Source: Larimichthys crocea (taxonomy: Eukaryota; Chordata; Actinopteri; Sciaenidae). Taken from it: DNA of 64,000 nt. The DNA lies in NCBI RefSeq assembly GCF_000972845.2, contig NW_020853550.1, positions 1,291,458-1,355,457 of the forward strand, read 5' to 3'. The notes under the pieces are model-generated. The model was not told where the DNA came from and did no database searches. It worked only from the letters and a program-made list of their open reading frames with translations. A program made the translations under genes and the position numbers. This document shows positions 1 to 12,486 of the stretch, piece by piece (position 1 is the stretch's first letter; every line of letters begins with the position of its first letter).

Positions 1-165
1 CTGTTGCACTTGTAACCCAGTCATCCAAAGGTCATGTCCATAGGTGAGAGTAAGAGCCAAGACTAACTGCTAAATCAAGACCTCTGTTTGGTGGCTGAGC
101 CATTTTCTTTACAGCCACACTTGTGGTCACAAAATTGCATACAGTGACCTCGGGTGCACTGCTGT
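1..165 (-). pseudogene. Decayed LINE reverse transcriptase fragment
   Basis: Read on the minus strand, this end of the window gives a frame-broken match to the C-terminal part of fish non-LTR retrotransposon reverse transcriptases. The clearest piece is LTLTYGHDLWMT, which resembles the family motif ending in LTYGHE/DxWVMTE, preceded by a SLY-type block in another frame. Stops and frame changes show it is inactive. The element continues off the left edge, so its full extent is unknown. The family match is from recall and was not searched. Confidence 0.5.
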
Positions 166-1299
166 TAAAAACTACTTTGTGCACCCAATTTTTCAGTGAA
201 ATCCAACAAGTGAAATACCAGACTGCAGTAACAAGGCGGTTCATTACCTCTAGTTAGATGAAAATGCAGTGATGTTTGGAATGTTCTGTGACACGTAGCA
301 GTTTGCCAAATATATCGAGAAAATTGAATTGAGTAATTTTGGAATTCAGATTATTTTAGTGCTGAAAACATAAGTAATGTTCATCAGGTCGATTGACTAT
401 AACGTTTAATCATTTAAATCATCTGTTGAACATAAAAGCCATACTTAGATGATGTGGACTTATGCTACATATACTAGAGTTGCTGGTGCTATGCCCTTTT
501 ATAGTTTCTATTTTTTACTTCTACTTATATATCTCTATCTTGTTTAAGTACTCTATTCATCTGTACTTATTTCTGTAAGTTTTCCAAAGTTTTGAGGATC
601 TGGAATTGTTTCTGACAAAACAAGCAATTGAACACACAGATTGTCACTATTTACATTTAGTAGACCACATGATTAATCAGTAATCAATGAGGAGATAATC
701 CTGAGTTACAAGACTATCGGTATATCATCGATATTTAATTCTTGATGAAGAAAAACATATAATAATGATTGGGTTCCTTTGCATAGTAGTAGAAATGTGT
801 ACAGTACATTCACTTTGCACATACATTTTAAAATGGATAGATTAGATTGTGTGTGCCTGTGTGTGTAGCTTGCTGTCATATCTATCTTTCCCACAAGGCA
901 GTTTTGATTGTAACCTTGTTGCAAGTGTATTGGAGATGTCCTCGGGTGCAGTTGGTCTCAGTTCTGTGATGCTGCAGAAGGGCTCTGCAAGCTGCCGACC
1001 CATCCCCTGCCTGCCAGGCCCGCAGTGGGTCAGTAAACAAAAACCCCTCTGGGTCTCTGACTGCTGGTCCAACAGACATGTCTGCAGGGTGAAGAGGATG
1101 AGATCCCAGCTCCACTGCCTTCTTACTTGGTCTGTCAGAGGTGTTTGCATGACCCGCCCTCCTGCCAGTGTGTTCCAGTGTCTGTTACAAAGACACTTTA
1201 ATGTGGCTGAAATGGTTTAGAATATTTGAAGGGGGATGCATGACCTCTGCATGCATGTCATTTTATCATTCATTGTAATTGTACAGTATGTTTGTGTTG
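166..1299. other. Noncoding stretch, no gene recognised
   Basis: AT-rich DNA up to about 840, then a somewhat more GC-rich patch (about 840-1220) that is open for 123 codons on plus and about 102 on minus. The predicted peptides match nothing I know and have no recognisable motif. This could be leftover retroposon 5' sequence, because a retroposon tail follows directly. Confidence 0.5.
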
Positions 1300-1546
1300 A
1301 TTTGTTCTGTACACGTGACGTCTATTGCATGTCTGTCCGTCCTGGGAGAGGGATCCCTCCTCTGTGGCTCTTCCTGAGGTTTCTTCCACCTTTTTTCCCT
1401 GTTAAAGGTTTTTTTGTGTCACTCGAACCGAGGGTCTAAGGACAGAGGGTGTCACTCCCTGTACAGATTGTAAAGCCCTCAGAGGCAAAATGTGTTTTTG
1501 TGAATTTGGGCTTTACAAATAAAATTAGACTTGATTTGATTTGATG
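1300..1546 (+). mobile_element. 3' tail of a teleost non-LTR retroposon
   Basis: The segment contains the familiar teleost tail: a CTGTCCGTCCTGGGAGAGGG stretch, a TTCCTGAGGTTTCTTCC stretch, a GGTCTAAGGACAGAGGGTGTC stretch split by small changes, then GGGCTTTACAAATAAAATT and a short (TTGAT)n repeat at 1531-1546. Tails ending in short repeats are typical of LINE or LINE-mobilised SINE insertions primed at the target. Only the 3' part is present. The exact family (Rex1/L2-like or a SINE using its tail) cannot be fixed without a repeat library. Confidence 0.65.
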
Positions 1547-4094
1547 TATGATCAATAATTTCAACAATAAAATTCTCTAATTTTTGGCTTTTGTGGCTGA
1601 AATGTCTCAGAAATCTGCTGCCCGACACTCATTGACTAGTTAGTGGGGGTTAATTGTTGCATCAGTGGTATTGATCAGGAACCCCATCAACTCCCCACAG
1701 ATGCATTATGGTCATGACTGATGTCAGTGCTGTGGGTGCAACAGAAATTGAACTTCTTGCACAGTAAACCAATAAAATTTTGCTACGTGGACTGGGTTTT
1801 TTTCACACTTTTGTACACACAGTTTCTGTAGAAAAACAATGATGAGGCAGTATTCCTTTTTTCTTTCTTTATTTTATTTATGTTTATAATGTTCTCAATG
1901 TCCAGTCTTTAGATTTAATGCAGATGAGAGATTGTCAGAGTAAAAAGGCCACCAAGGGAAAAAAAGTTGGACTGGGTGAATGAGGTGACTGTCCTCTTTT
2001 TGTTTTTTGTATGGTCCCATCCATTTGCTTTAAAGTGACTGGATTCTTGGGAAATGACCAAATTCAATGTGCCATCACTCTGGAATTGCTCCTTGTGGTC
2101 GTTGTACAGTCACACTTTGGACTCAACACTTCTTCAACTAGTTGGCAGTAAATTCCTTTAATTGATAGTGATCACAGCTGCTACTGTGAAGCAGCTTCAG
2201 GAAGTTTGAGGACATACTCAATTAAAACTTAGTATTAGTATTATAAACTTAGTATACTTATGTTAGAAGTGGGGGAGTTTAGCAGAAGTTGGTCTAAATC
2301 TATGCCTGTGTATTTTTTACTGATGTTTTATCAGATAATCAGATGTAAAGTGGTTGGGCAATGATATGTAGATGCTTATTCAAATTAGGGTGAACCTCAA
2401 ACCCACACGATCAAATTAAATAATGCATTTGCCTCGTCCATTACTGCCCTGTTATGGTATAACTATGTCCTCCAAATGTGTGCGTATCCAGGAATTATAT
2501 TTGTCTTCCTGGATGTGTGGCATTACATTATGAGTCATTGTTAGGCTCAAGATGCAGCATGTGATAGGAAAAGCTTCTCTGCAGACTAATTAGGTAGAAA
2601 ACTGACCTGCTCTTGCCCTGCATGAAGGTAATAGCCATCCATACCACTGAAACATGCAGGCAGGCAGCCGACCATTTCAAACACTCTCCGCAAGTCCAAG
2701 GACTCACTTATTGATTTAAGATCCCTTGATTGTCTTTTTCTCTCTCAAGACTGTCCAAGCTGCCTCTTAACGAGTCTCACCTTAGAATTATCTGAAATGG
2801 ATCAAGCAGTATCTATTTTTTTTAACAGAGTCTGGTCACATGGGGAGGCATTTATAGCTCTTCCCTAAAATTCTTCAGTCGAATGATGAATAGCAACTGT
2901 CTGCATAATGCCTGTTTTCCCTCTAAAGAATTCTAATTGGCATCTTGTGAAGCAGTCAGGGATGAAGGCTTTATCATAGCAAACATCTGCAGTTTAGATT
3001 TCACCTATTTGCTGCTTCCGCCGTCCTGTCTTTGCCAGCTGCACCCATACCTCCCAGAGTGTCAAGAGCCCAGATTTCTTTTCCAGCTTCTTTGTAGGTG
3101 AAGAGATCTTGAATGTGTTCTGAGGATAATGAATGCCATGTATTGGCGACAAGCTCCTCGCAGTTTTCTGTGACAGATGAACCCTATTGGTTTTTTCACT
3201 GGCTGCCAGATCACTGTGACTCATCCCCTCTTTGCTGTTTGGCTGTCTCGCTCCCAATTAAATCTCAGTGATGAAAAGCTGTGGTTAATACCTGTACCTG
3301 TAATGGGTGCACTTTACTTTCTAACAATCTGTACACCATGGATGTATTTTCCCCTGTGTCATTTGTAGATACACATCAGAAAGATCCAATGAATTTTTAA
3401 TTTCCATGTCCTGTGAGTGATTATTAGAACATATGAATAGCTCACTGTAAATTCCGTATTTCATCCTATCATTGAAGTTAAGTCAATGCTATGAGTGGTT
3501 TTGATCTTTTGTCCGCACTCTGTGTTGGTGTTTATTGAGTTTCTTGTCCAGAGTCCTCTTTGATTCTCTCTATTATTGTAAATCTTGAGTTGTTGAATAG
3601 TTTGTGGCATTTCACTCTCTCATTGGGACTAAAAGACTCACTAACTGGACAGATACCTAAGGTAGCCCCATGGGGCTTCTGGTGGTCCACATTAAATTAT
3701 TAAGTTTTAGTTGGGTTCTCATTACACACTCCTTGTTGGTCATGAGATATCAGGTGTCAGCCATGACTGTGAATACATTTTCATTGTCAATTTCTTCATA
3801 AAATAAAATTGTATCTGCTATCAGCTACATGAGTTACATAAAGTCGGGTATACGGATCCTACGTTTGGGAGCCCAGCTCGGCGTTTGTCTTTTATTTCAC
3901 CAAGCTCTCACCAACAACAAAAAATCTCCTTTTTTCTTCTTAGCCTCTTCAGTCTCTTAGCCTCTGCCATTTCTGCAGAGGCTGCTAAGCCTGGTTACAC
4001 CTGGTAACACCTTCACCCCAGGCCTGAAAACCTCCTCCCAGCAGTTCAGAGCTCCTTTGCTAGTGGTGTAAAACACTTACTGGGGACTCACACA
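1547..4094. other. AT-rich noncoding stretch
   Basis: No ORF of note and no recognised gene. The part from about 2520 to 3320 has fewer simple repeats and contains homeodomain-type ATTA/TAAT cores, so it may include regulatory DNA, but nothing here proves it. From about 3855 the sequence loosely resembles the repeat seen at 8750-8930 (CTCACCAACAAC versus CTCGCCAACGAC; GCTGCTAAGCC versus GCTGCTGAGCC). Confidence 0.4.
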
Positions 4095-4150
4095 GGGGAC
4101 ATAAGCACCGCTGAACGGCTGCGCCACGGTTTTGCTCTGTCCTCTGCCCG

Positions 4151-4198
4151 GCGTCAACTCACACCAGCGTCAACTCACACCGGCGTCAACTCACACCG
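4151..4198 (+). repeat. 16-bp tandem repeat, three copies
   Basis: Three consecutive units of GCGTCAACTCACACC followed by A or G fill 4151-4198, with only the last base of the first unit differing. The repeat lies about 80 bp upstream of a TATAAAGG motif. This is seen directly in the sequence. Confidence 0.9.
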
Positions 4199-4278
4199 GG
4201 TGCGTGATGTCAGCGTAGCGAGCCAGCCGTATTCACGCGAGAATCCTGAACGTACACGAGACGCCGCGATAAACTGTG

Positions 4279-4286
4279 TATAAAGG
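4279..4286 (+). promoter_or_regulatory. TATA-box-like motif in CpG-rich DNA
   Basis: TATAAAGG lies in a CpG-rich segment just downstream of the 16-bp tandem repeat. Sequence and setting resemble a core promoter, either of the surrounding transposon-like element or of an unrecognised transcript. No downstream gene is recognised, so the call is weak. Confidence 0.25.
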
Positions 4287-4754
4287 ACACGACAACAAAC
4301 AGCTTACTTTGCTCCTCCAACGTGGAAGAGATAAGAGATAAAAAGGATCTGTTGTGTCATAAATGATTGTGTGTTGTTCCACTTCAACAACAATCTCTCG
4401 TCGTTCATGTTGACCCTTTGATCGATTGACTTCTGACCTGGTGCCACCGGTCATGATGTAATGTTGATGTGAAGTGGTGATAGGCTACATGAACTGCGTA
4501 TTGTATTTTATTTTGAAAGGGGGCGGAAGTGTTTTACGTTGATTCTGTGTCGCATTTCCTGTCTGGTGCAATCTGCTCTGTTGAGATTCACGCGGTTTAG
4601 CAACGGCTGGCGTCAAAAATAGAAGTTCTACGGAATGATAGCGCTGCAGCACGGACAGTCGCTGCTGGGACGTTCCGCGGTGCACCCGGTGGGAATGGTT
4701 TCATTGATTAGACTGGCAGCGATCAGCTCCAGTGACCGCGGTGCTTATGTCCCC

Positions 4755-6028
4755 GGTGTGAATAAGGCTTTAGTCCAGGCAGCAAGGCCTGAAATAACTA
4801 GCAGTTATAACTTATTTACACATTCCTTGTATGAGGTTGTGAAAACAGGAGTATGGGGGGCAGAATTGAAATGACAGAAGCAACATTCACCTGACTACAG
4901 GTCAGTGTAGCAGCAGAAATGGTTGTGAAGTTATTTTAAGATAGGTAAGGTACACAATGCTGTTTAGTGTTCCACACATCCAAAACATCACTGCAGTAAG
5001 ATAGGACATAACATTTTGTAAGAAGTTCATTTTTTTAATGGTTATTGTAACTGATAAGAATGATGGTAACAACAATAATTGTGAAATATCGTATACTGGT
5101 ATACTGTGAAAGAGAGATATTTTTTGAGGCTGTTATTGTACCTTGAAAATCTCATACCGTTGCAACCCGAGTAAATACTTACCTACACGCTGGATTCCCT
5201 TTTGTTTCAACTTATCTCAGGTTCCCACCTCGGCTGGCTAACTCCAGCTTGCAGGGATGAGCTGCACTAGTGACAGCCTCGTTAACCCAGAGGTCAAGCA
5301 GCCATGAGATCAAAGCTTGTCCCTGGAGGCTGGCCAACAATGGGTCTGAGCCCAGGGCTAGAGGAAACCAGCTACAGTAAAAGCTAGACTCCCAACATTC
5401 TTGTCATTTCCCAAACTGCTGTTTGTGCCATTGTGTAATTAGCCTCTGATTAATGAGTATAATTTGGATTTAACGGGTCAGACTGATGCAGATCTCCTCT
5501 GGGCTATGTTCACTGTAATATCAAGGGAGATGTGATAGTATGACATGGCAGGATCATTAATCCCATGTTGCTTGTTTGCTGTCCATTTGTTGTAAAGATT
5601 GTGTTCAGTCATGTGGTGATGACATGAAAACCTCATTTTATTCACATCATCAGTTATTTGAAGGTGACTCAGGTCAGTTTGGCTCCCTCGTTAATCAGCT
5701 GTCTGCTGTCTCTGTGTGGATGATAGTGTAACCATATTACACTGATTATTTAACAGTATTTTATTACAAAATAATCATTTTGTTAATGCCAAAAAAAAAA
5801 AAAAAACAGCACACTGTAGGCTCTGTTTTTTTATTTTAGATATGTTCAGATAGTATGACAGTCCAGAAACGCTTCTTGTCATGAGGCTGGATGGGAAGGT
5901 GTTTTGTCAAGGGGGTCAAGTGATTCTCGGTGGGTTCTCCACTGTGTATGAACCCTTTCACATTTGCCTTTGGCCTGTTGATAACAAAAATATATTGTGG
6001 CGCAGCATTCAATTTTTACAATTCATAT
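4755..6028. other. Repeat-derived and noncoding stretch
   Basis: Positions 4840-4925 match the repeat at about 8935-8997 (for example ATGACAGAAGCAACATTCAC versus ATGACAGAGACACCATTCAC). Positions 5080-5172 (ATACTGGTATACTGTGAAA through ACCTTGAAAATCTCATACCG and TTGCAACCC) resemble the end of a fish hAT-type MITE. The rest, including a 16-A run at 5791-5806, is ordinary noncoding DNA. Confidence 0.4.
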
Positions 6029-6453
6029 TAAAGGAACAATGTGTAATTCCAGGAGCAGCATTTTACCCTTGATGTCATGACACTCTTCAACATTGTCGAA
6101 CAAAATAAACCTTGTAATGTCCTCAAAAATGTCTTGCAAACGTTCCAAACTCCGGGTATTTGTTCCTCTGGAGAGGCCGGGGTCGGCTAGCAGCAGCTCT
6201 GTCTTTCTCTGTTCTCTACTCCTTCGTCCTAATACTGGACTGTGGGCAGACTGGACTAGTGATTCACTACCACCTGTGGAGTCATAAGTGGTATTACAAG
6301 ACAGTATGGGTCGAAGTTAGCTGGATAGCATGCTTTTCCATAGATATCTTTGCAACACTAATCATGGATGTATTTGACATAGCACCACCACTTGAGTTCT
6401 GGTATAAATGTATATAAATGATATTTGGCCATGTCTTACACATTGCTCCTTAT
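6029..6453. mobile_element. MITE with about 18-bp terminal inverted repeats
   Basis: The left end AAAGGAACAATGTGTAA (from 6030) pairs with the right end TTACACATTGCTCCTTA (ending about 6453), with one mismatch in the core. TA-rich flanks suit a TA-type target site. The 425-bp interior has no transposase, so it is a non-autonomous element. Its 64- and 85-codon reading frames are best explained as chance. Confidence 0.65.
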
Positions 6454-8632
6454 ATACACATACACCATACACCAAGATATGTGGCTACACGTGTGCTCCC
6501 TGTAAATATCAATCATCCATCATGAGCTGTGTCATCAGGTCTAATTTATAACCGCAGCGCTTTCTGGAATGGTAAATGACCGATGTCAGATTGTGACAAA
6601 GAAAATAAATCAAATGGTGAAGACACCAATATATACATGTTGTTTTATAACTCTTACTTAATCACTGCTTATGTCACTGTGCAGAGCCTGCATTATCTTT
6701 TCTATCACATCCACAGCCAGACTGAGGAAGGATATCCATGCGCTTGACTCTGCAGAGGAAATGAAAGAACACTAAGGCACTTCCTACGATCTCTTGCCGT
6801 GTGCTGACGTCAGGATGAAGAGGCGTATTATTTAATCCCCGGCCTTTCTGCTGACCTTTGGTCACAGATGTGCAGTCCAGCCATTCTAGCTGGTGTGATC
6901 TCTGCTGCTCTAATCCCACAGGTTCCCACGGCACGCAACAGACGGGCTGCTTCGGCCAGCCTGAACTGGATTGACCTTATAAATCCAGGCCGCTGCTCTA
7001 GATTTAGGCACTTGCTGTCAGAGGGAGGGGATTATGGCAGCACCTACGGCTACAGTTATATAATGCTGTGTTGTTGCTGTTAAAATGCCAGCGGCTCAGA
7101 AATGGCAGTTTTCTTTTGGTTAGTTTTACATTTTCATACTTTCTTGCAATATGCTTTTACTTTCCAGTGAACAGACATTGTCAAACAGCGCACCAGTATC
7201 TCTTCAGGTCCTAACAGTAATGACAAGGCACAACAAAGATCTACAGTCAACTGATGTAACTCAGTGTGACAGATCTCTGGCATTCTGGCTTTGATTGATG
7301 GCTGTGTGGCAGGAAAATATAGATAACTTTGGTATAACAAAATCTTCAGCCAACTGTTCAAATATTGAAACAATAAGGACAGTCGGGCTGTTGTTTATTT
7401 ATGCACATATACTTCTGCCATGAGACTGATTTGGACCTGTATACGCAATTAAAGGTGCATATGGAGGAAAGAGATCTTTAAAAATTCACCCCTCCTGCTC
7501 CTCCTATCTTCTTCACTCCCAGTAACTGGCTGGGAACCACAGACAGATGTCTCAGACTCTGTGCTCTGTTGTAGTTCCACATTTTGAAATTAAAAAATGT
7601 GCAGAGGAATGTGGGAATTTACATAACTGAATAAACGCTGCAGCATCTTGAAGAAGTTCAACCACACAAACTTTGTATTTTAGCACTTTTTGTTTACCTC
7701 AGACAGTTTGACCCTGTGTTGTGTCTTAATCGTCATGGTGGGACACCTGTATTTATTCCTGTGACATTGACCTTTCCTGAATGAGCAAACTATGGTTGCA
7801 ATACTTCAATCTGCCAGAGCAGTCATGGGCTGAATAAAAGTACTGCTCGGGTAATGATCTCTGGGCTCCGCTCTGAGGCTACTGAGCCTTTCCTCTGCTC
7901 CACTCTCTTCGCCGCAGGCTCTGGGTGTGTGTCACAGATAGAAAGGGAGAGTGTGTGCGTGTGTGTGAAGCACATATACACTGAACCAGCTGCCCCCTGC
8001 CTGTGATTGATAATGTGCCTCATTATTTGTGCCATTTCATCTGAAGCTTCCAGGGAAAGCTTCAAGCTGGGACTGTCTGTCTGCTTGGAATACCTGCTAA
8101 TGACGGCGCGCGATCTCCCCCTCCCGCTGTCGCTGGCCAGCCAGAGCCGGTGAACACAGCCCTGGCACATAAACACACACATTCATTTGAACACGCATGC
8201 GTCACTTCTAACACAAAAGCAAGCACATTCACTGGGGTCCCTTCAAAAGCACTGCAAGTTCCTCAGAATTATTCCAATTAGAAAGCATTAATATTTCCAT
8301 CATAAGTTGAAATCCTACTAATATCCAGTAAGAAATTTAAAGCTCTGCCAATCAATGGCTTTTAGAATAAAGCTCAAATGACCAGTGTGTGAAAAAACTC
8401 CCTATGTGCTACCTAAAGTCACTACATTTACACTTAATCTGCCTATTCTTTGAAATGTCCAAATTCTCAGGCAGCCAAATGGTGGTCTCCAAAATTCCTG
8501 TTTAATACTGTAGATACAGTACAAAAAATGTGAAAAAATTGTGTTGCCTTTGCAAAATGATGATGTATATCAATCAAAATATCAATTTACTACTTACTAT
8601 TGTAAACTGTTGATTGAACTGAACTCTTCTAT
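6454..8632. other. Noncoding stretch with a possible conserved patch
   Basis: No gene is recognised. About 7960-8165 is GC-richer than its surroundings, includes TGATTGATAATG and CATTATTTGTG cores, and is free of obvious repeats. It has the look of developmental regulatory DNA, but conservation cannot be judged from one sequence. The 119-codon minus-strand frame across it has no recognisable domain. Confidence 0.3.
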
Positions 8633-9305
8633 TCTACACACTGGACCTTTAAGACACAATTTACAATTTCTGCTTACAACACAAGACATAGCAGCCAGCT
8701 AATATTACTTACTAGTCCAACAGCAGAACAGAAGCCCTAGAATCTGTCTTTCAACTTTTTAAGTTCTCGCCAACGACTAAAAGTAAGTCCCAGATTTACT
8801 CTTCCGTCCGGCAGCTCCTTGCTCTTCTTCACCTTCACCTCTGCCAAAAGCATGAAAGAGATGCCTGAAGAGGAGCAATGTCCATCGAAGCTGCTGAGCC
8901 CAGTTACAATGTCCACTTTCCTGGTGCTGGTTCAGGAGTGCAGAGAGGGAATGACAGAGACACCATTCACACGATTACACATCAGTGTAGCATCATACAG
9001 TACAGATGTTTTCAGTGAGACAGCAACTACTTGCTCAGCACCAAACAGCAGACAGACACTGTTAGTGACTTGCAAGTGAACACAGTCGAGCATTTAGCAG
9101 ACAGATATTCAGGATTTGGGACTTTTTAAAGGTCTAATGTGTAACATTTAAGAGGATCTATTTATATTTATATATATTCAGAAGTATGTTTTCATTAGTG
9201 TCCTCTCACCTGAAAATAAGAACCTTAAAATAAGCCTTTTCTCCTCTTCCACTGTTTGCCATGTTTCTACAGTAGCCCAGAACAGACAAACAAAACACTG
9301 GAATG
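8633..9305. mobile_element. Cluster of fragments of a TTAAAGGTCC-type MITE
   Basis: CTACACACTGGACCTTTAA at 8633-8652 is the right-end motif of the common teleost MITE seen complete at 42162-42621. A left-end motif, TTAAAGGTCTAATGTGTAAC, lies at 9126-9145. From 9180 to 9305 the sequence matches the interior of the 42-kb copy (ACCTGAAAATAAGAA; TTTGTACAGTAGCCCAG versus TTTCTACAGTAGCCCAG). The middle (8750-9000) is the repeat also seen near 3880-4050 and 4840-4925. The two termini point toward each other, so this is more than one insertion or a rearranged copy. Confidence 0.55.
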
Positions 9306-12300
9306 GTGACATCAGCCTAATTAAGGTAATTGTTAATGCTGATTTAGAAAAGTGATGCACCATCTTGAAAAAGGATTAACTGACTTCAGAAGCTTTTACC
9401 CATTTACCTTACAAAATGAGCAGTTACAGGCAATATCTGGATATTTACACAGACTCATGGCCTGTCATCACCATCTATTCACCATCACAATATTTGCTCC
9501 TTCCTCCCACATAACGTGTTATACTTTTCAGTTGCAATTTACTGAACAGAGGCCCTCCCACACAGTCTATTGAGACCAAATCCTGTTAAAAGAAGGTGTC
9601 TGAACCTTTTCCATGTCTGTTTGTAAGTCTGTGACACAAAAACATTTGAGAACCGCATCCCTCTCAAGATGTTACACAGATAGACACAGCCAGTCAATGT
9701 GTTCAATAAAGACCATATTATCTGTAATGTGTTCTAGTCTTGCTACTCACACGACTTCAAAAGAGGGGGGAAAAAAACGGCCCGACCCATTTCAAGTTTT
9801 TGCACAATGATGTAGTATGAGTTCATCACCTGTGCCAGCGTTGAGCCAGCAGGGTTCAAGCAGAAGGCAGGAAACGGCCGAGGAAGTGAGGTCAGAGCTG
9901 CAGCGTGGCTCTGGAAGCGGTCTGAATGACAGGAAGAGAGAGGAGATGGAGATAAGGCAACAGGAAGAGACTGCTTTGAAAATCCTGCCTCAACTCTGAC
10001 TTGTGTCGCCCGCGTGGGGTGGCAGGGGGCAGAGAGACGAGGGCTCTCTGAATGACATTCTCCAAAGGAATCAGAGCCTTCATACATTATTAAAGAGTCC
10101 TCTGGTTTCTAATAACAAGACTATATTTACTGGAAGTCTCTCAAAGCACCAGGCTGCAAGACACATAACCAAACACACTACCATTTTACTGAAGACATGT
10201 AGCTGCAAAATACAAATGGCGTTTCCCTTTTAGTAGATATTGTAGTAGTGAATAACAGAATATTTACGATAAATTCACTCAGGTTAATTTGTTCAGAGCT
10301 CAGCCAGAAACCATAACCATAAGTACAAAAATACCAAAGTGTAACTGGAAGACAGCTTCATTATTCACCTCTTATTACATTTCTGGCATCATATTCAGTA
10401 CATCAATCCTCTGACTTTTGATAAATAGTTTTATTTGGACTGAGAACTACAGAGCTGGATTAAAATACGATAAAGCCAAAGTTGACAAGTGAACTTGAAG
10501 GGAAGGAGGCTCCTCTTTTCAGTTTAGGTTTCACAGTTCTACTTTCTTCATCCCTCGGTTCCATAATTACATTCCTCTGAACACCAATAAACAGGACACT
10601 GCTGATCATTTCTGTTTCATCCATTGCTGTCAGAAATCAAAGTTTCTGTGTTGTTATATTATCTCCCAAATGCCCAAAGAAATGAGCTCAGAGCTCTGGA
10701 TCAGTTGAGCGTTGCTTTTGATGGGCAGTGGCAAAGGAAAAGGCAGCGAGACCTCTGTGATGGTGGTGACTGCCAAAGAGATCTCATGAGAGTTTTCAGT
10801 GCTCTGCTATTACCAAGTCTTGTGTTCATAGGATAGTGATTGACAATTAAAGTAATTAAGAAGTGTTAACTGTACTAACGTTTGTTCATGAACATGTAGG
10901 AGTTACTCCAGTGTGTATAAACAGGATCCGCATGCCTGTTTTTTGCATTACAGCAACCCTGTGTAGAAAATCTCTTCTGTTAAATACAACATTTGAATCA
11001 TGTTGATGCCCTCTGCGCCCTGAGCTGTGAAAGTGTGCAATGTAACTGGGCTCAGCAGCCTCTGTGTACATAATGGCAGAGTTGAACAGACAGAGGAAGA
11101 TAGGGGAAAAAAAAGGAGAACGTGACCAAGTGAGAAACCACCAGACAAGAGTAAATGTGGGACTGACTTTTAGTGGTTGGTGAGAGCTTGGTGAAATACA
11201 ATGCTGAAAGACAGACACCAAGCTGGACTGACTGCTGCTGGACTAGTAAGTATTAGCTGGCTGCTATGTCTGCTGTTGTTGACCTCGCTTGATGTTTGGC
11301 TGTTAGAAAGTTGTCAACTCGCTACTTTTTGATCATAAGTAATGTAATCAGAACAAATACACGTGCACAGCTGTCCACTGGGGGCCCGAAATCACACAAC
11401 TTCTCTAAATTTCAAACATATAAAATAACTTACCACAATGACATACATTTCATACCAAATTAAAAGTTTAAAACAAACAAACAATTATTAAGTCAATACA
11501 TTAATGATGGTCTGGTACCGCCAAAGCTTCTGATGGCACTATGCCATTAACATGTAGCCTTTAAATTGGACCCTATTAGTCTTGTTAGCGATACCGTGTC
11601 TCTGAATAAAACCCTTTGCTTCTTGTCACACAGGTGATGTTCACCTCTTCAGTCAAAGGTTTTTCTCTCTGGCTCCACTGAAGAGGATAAACATGCTGGA
11701 AGTCACTTTTTTCCATTTGCCTTTCACTGCTTCCACCATCTGCCACTGGCAGTAACTCTGACAGCTTTAGCTCCATCTGCACCGCCACGACAGCGGACCC
11801 TCATCCTGTTTTTTGTGCTGTAAAGCAATCCCACAGTTTTGCAGCCAAACTCAACATGGTGGAAGACAAAAGTTAAAATGCAGAGCGCGGCTAAGAGTCT
11901 GCCAGGCCCTCTCTCTCAGCTGGGGTCCTGTTTGTTTCTGATAATCATACTAATTTCTCCAAATGATTTATTGATGTGAAAATGCTCCACATATTTGAAA
12001 TAGTTTGTCTGGACTGATCGATTACATACTGTCATTCAACATTTCACTGATTTTTGTGTGTGGCACCAGCATTTGACACATGTAATATCTCACCACTGGC
12101 TCGTCCAATTAGTTAATGGAATATTCCCAGATGTATAGGAATCATGTATTGACTTCACTCTCTATTTCAGCCTGAAAGAATGTTGATTGCACAAATATAA
12201 CTCTGATCTGATTGAAGTAGCGTGTTAGAATTCTCTCAGTCTTCAGTAAAGTGATCCTATAAATGTAGCCTGGCGTGTGTATAATGGCCACTAAATATTC

Positions 12301-12486
12301 TCTCAGATGCGTCTCCTCTCAGATGAACAGTTCTGTTGTGAATAATTGCTGCTGACACATGCAGTGGGAGAAAAGGAAACATGCACAATGTGACGCACGG
12401 CAAAAAAATAAATAAATGTCAACAAAACTCTGAGCTGCAAACATTATGGCTCTGTGGCAACGTCCATGGTCTCTTTGTGCAAAGCG
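9306..12486. other. Noncoding stretch, no gene recognised
   Basis: The segment 9740-10090 is open on both strands (114 codons minus, 60-76 plus) and GC-rich, but I recognise no protein in it. The remainder is AT-rich DNA with no clear repeat. The short frames here lack domains, signal peptides or convincing splice sites. Confidence 0.45.

Larger units (their letters stand above)
4095..4754. mobile_element. GC-rich element bounded by 17-bp inverted repeats
   Basis: The sequence GGGGACATAAGCACCGC at 4095-4111 is repeated as its exact reverse complement at 4738-4754. Similarity continues outward (TGTGTGA versus GGTGTGA). The interior is much richer in GC and CpG than the surroundings and contains a 3 x 16-bp tandem repeat and a TATAAAGG motif. 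An ORF of 79 codons starting at 4635 has no recognised similarity. The simplest reading is a non-autonomous DNA transposon; the true ends may lie outside these repeats. The flanks (3855-4050 and 4840-4925) resemble two parts of the repeat at 8750-8997, as if the element had inserted into a copy of it. Confidence 0.5.

Noticed and set aside
849..1220. 123-codon plus-strand ORF
   Set aside because: No recognisable domain, overlapping open frames on the other strand, and retroposon sequence directly downstream; most likely chance.
4151..4198. Short direct repeats considered as a CRISPR-like array
   Set aside because: Units are contiguous with no spacers and the genome is eukaryotic.
4635..4874. 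79-codon ORF in the CpG-rich element
   Set aside because: It crosses the inverted repeat boundary and matches no known protein; probably a by-product of GC-rich sequence.
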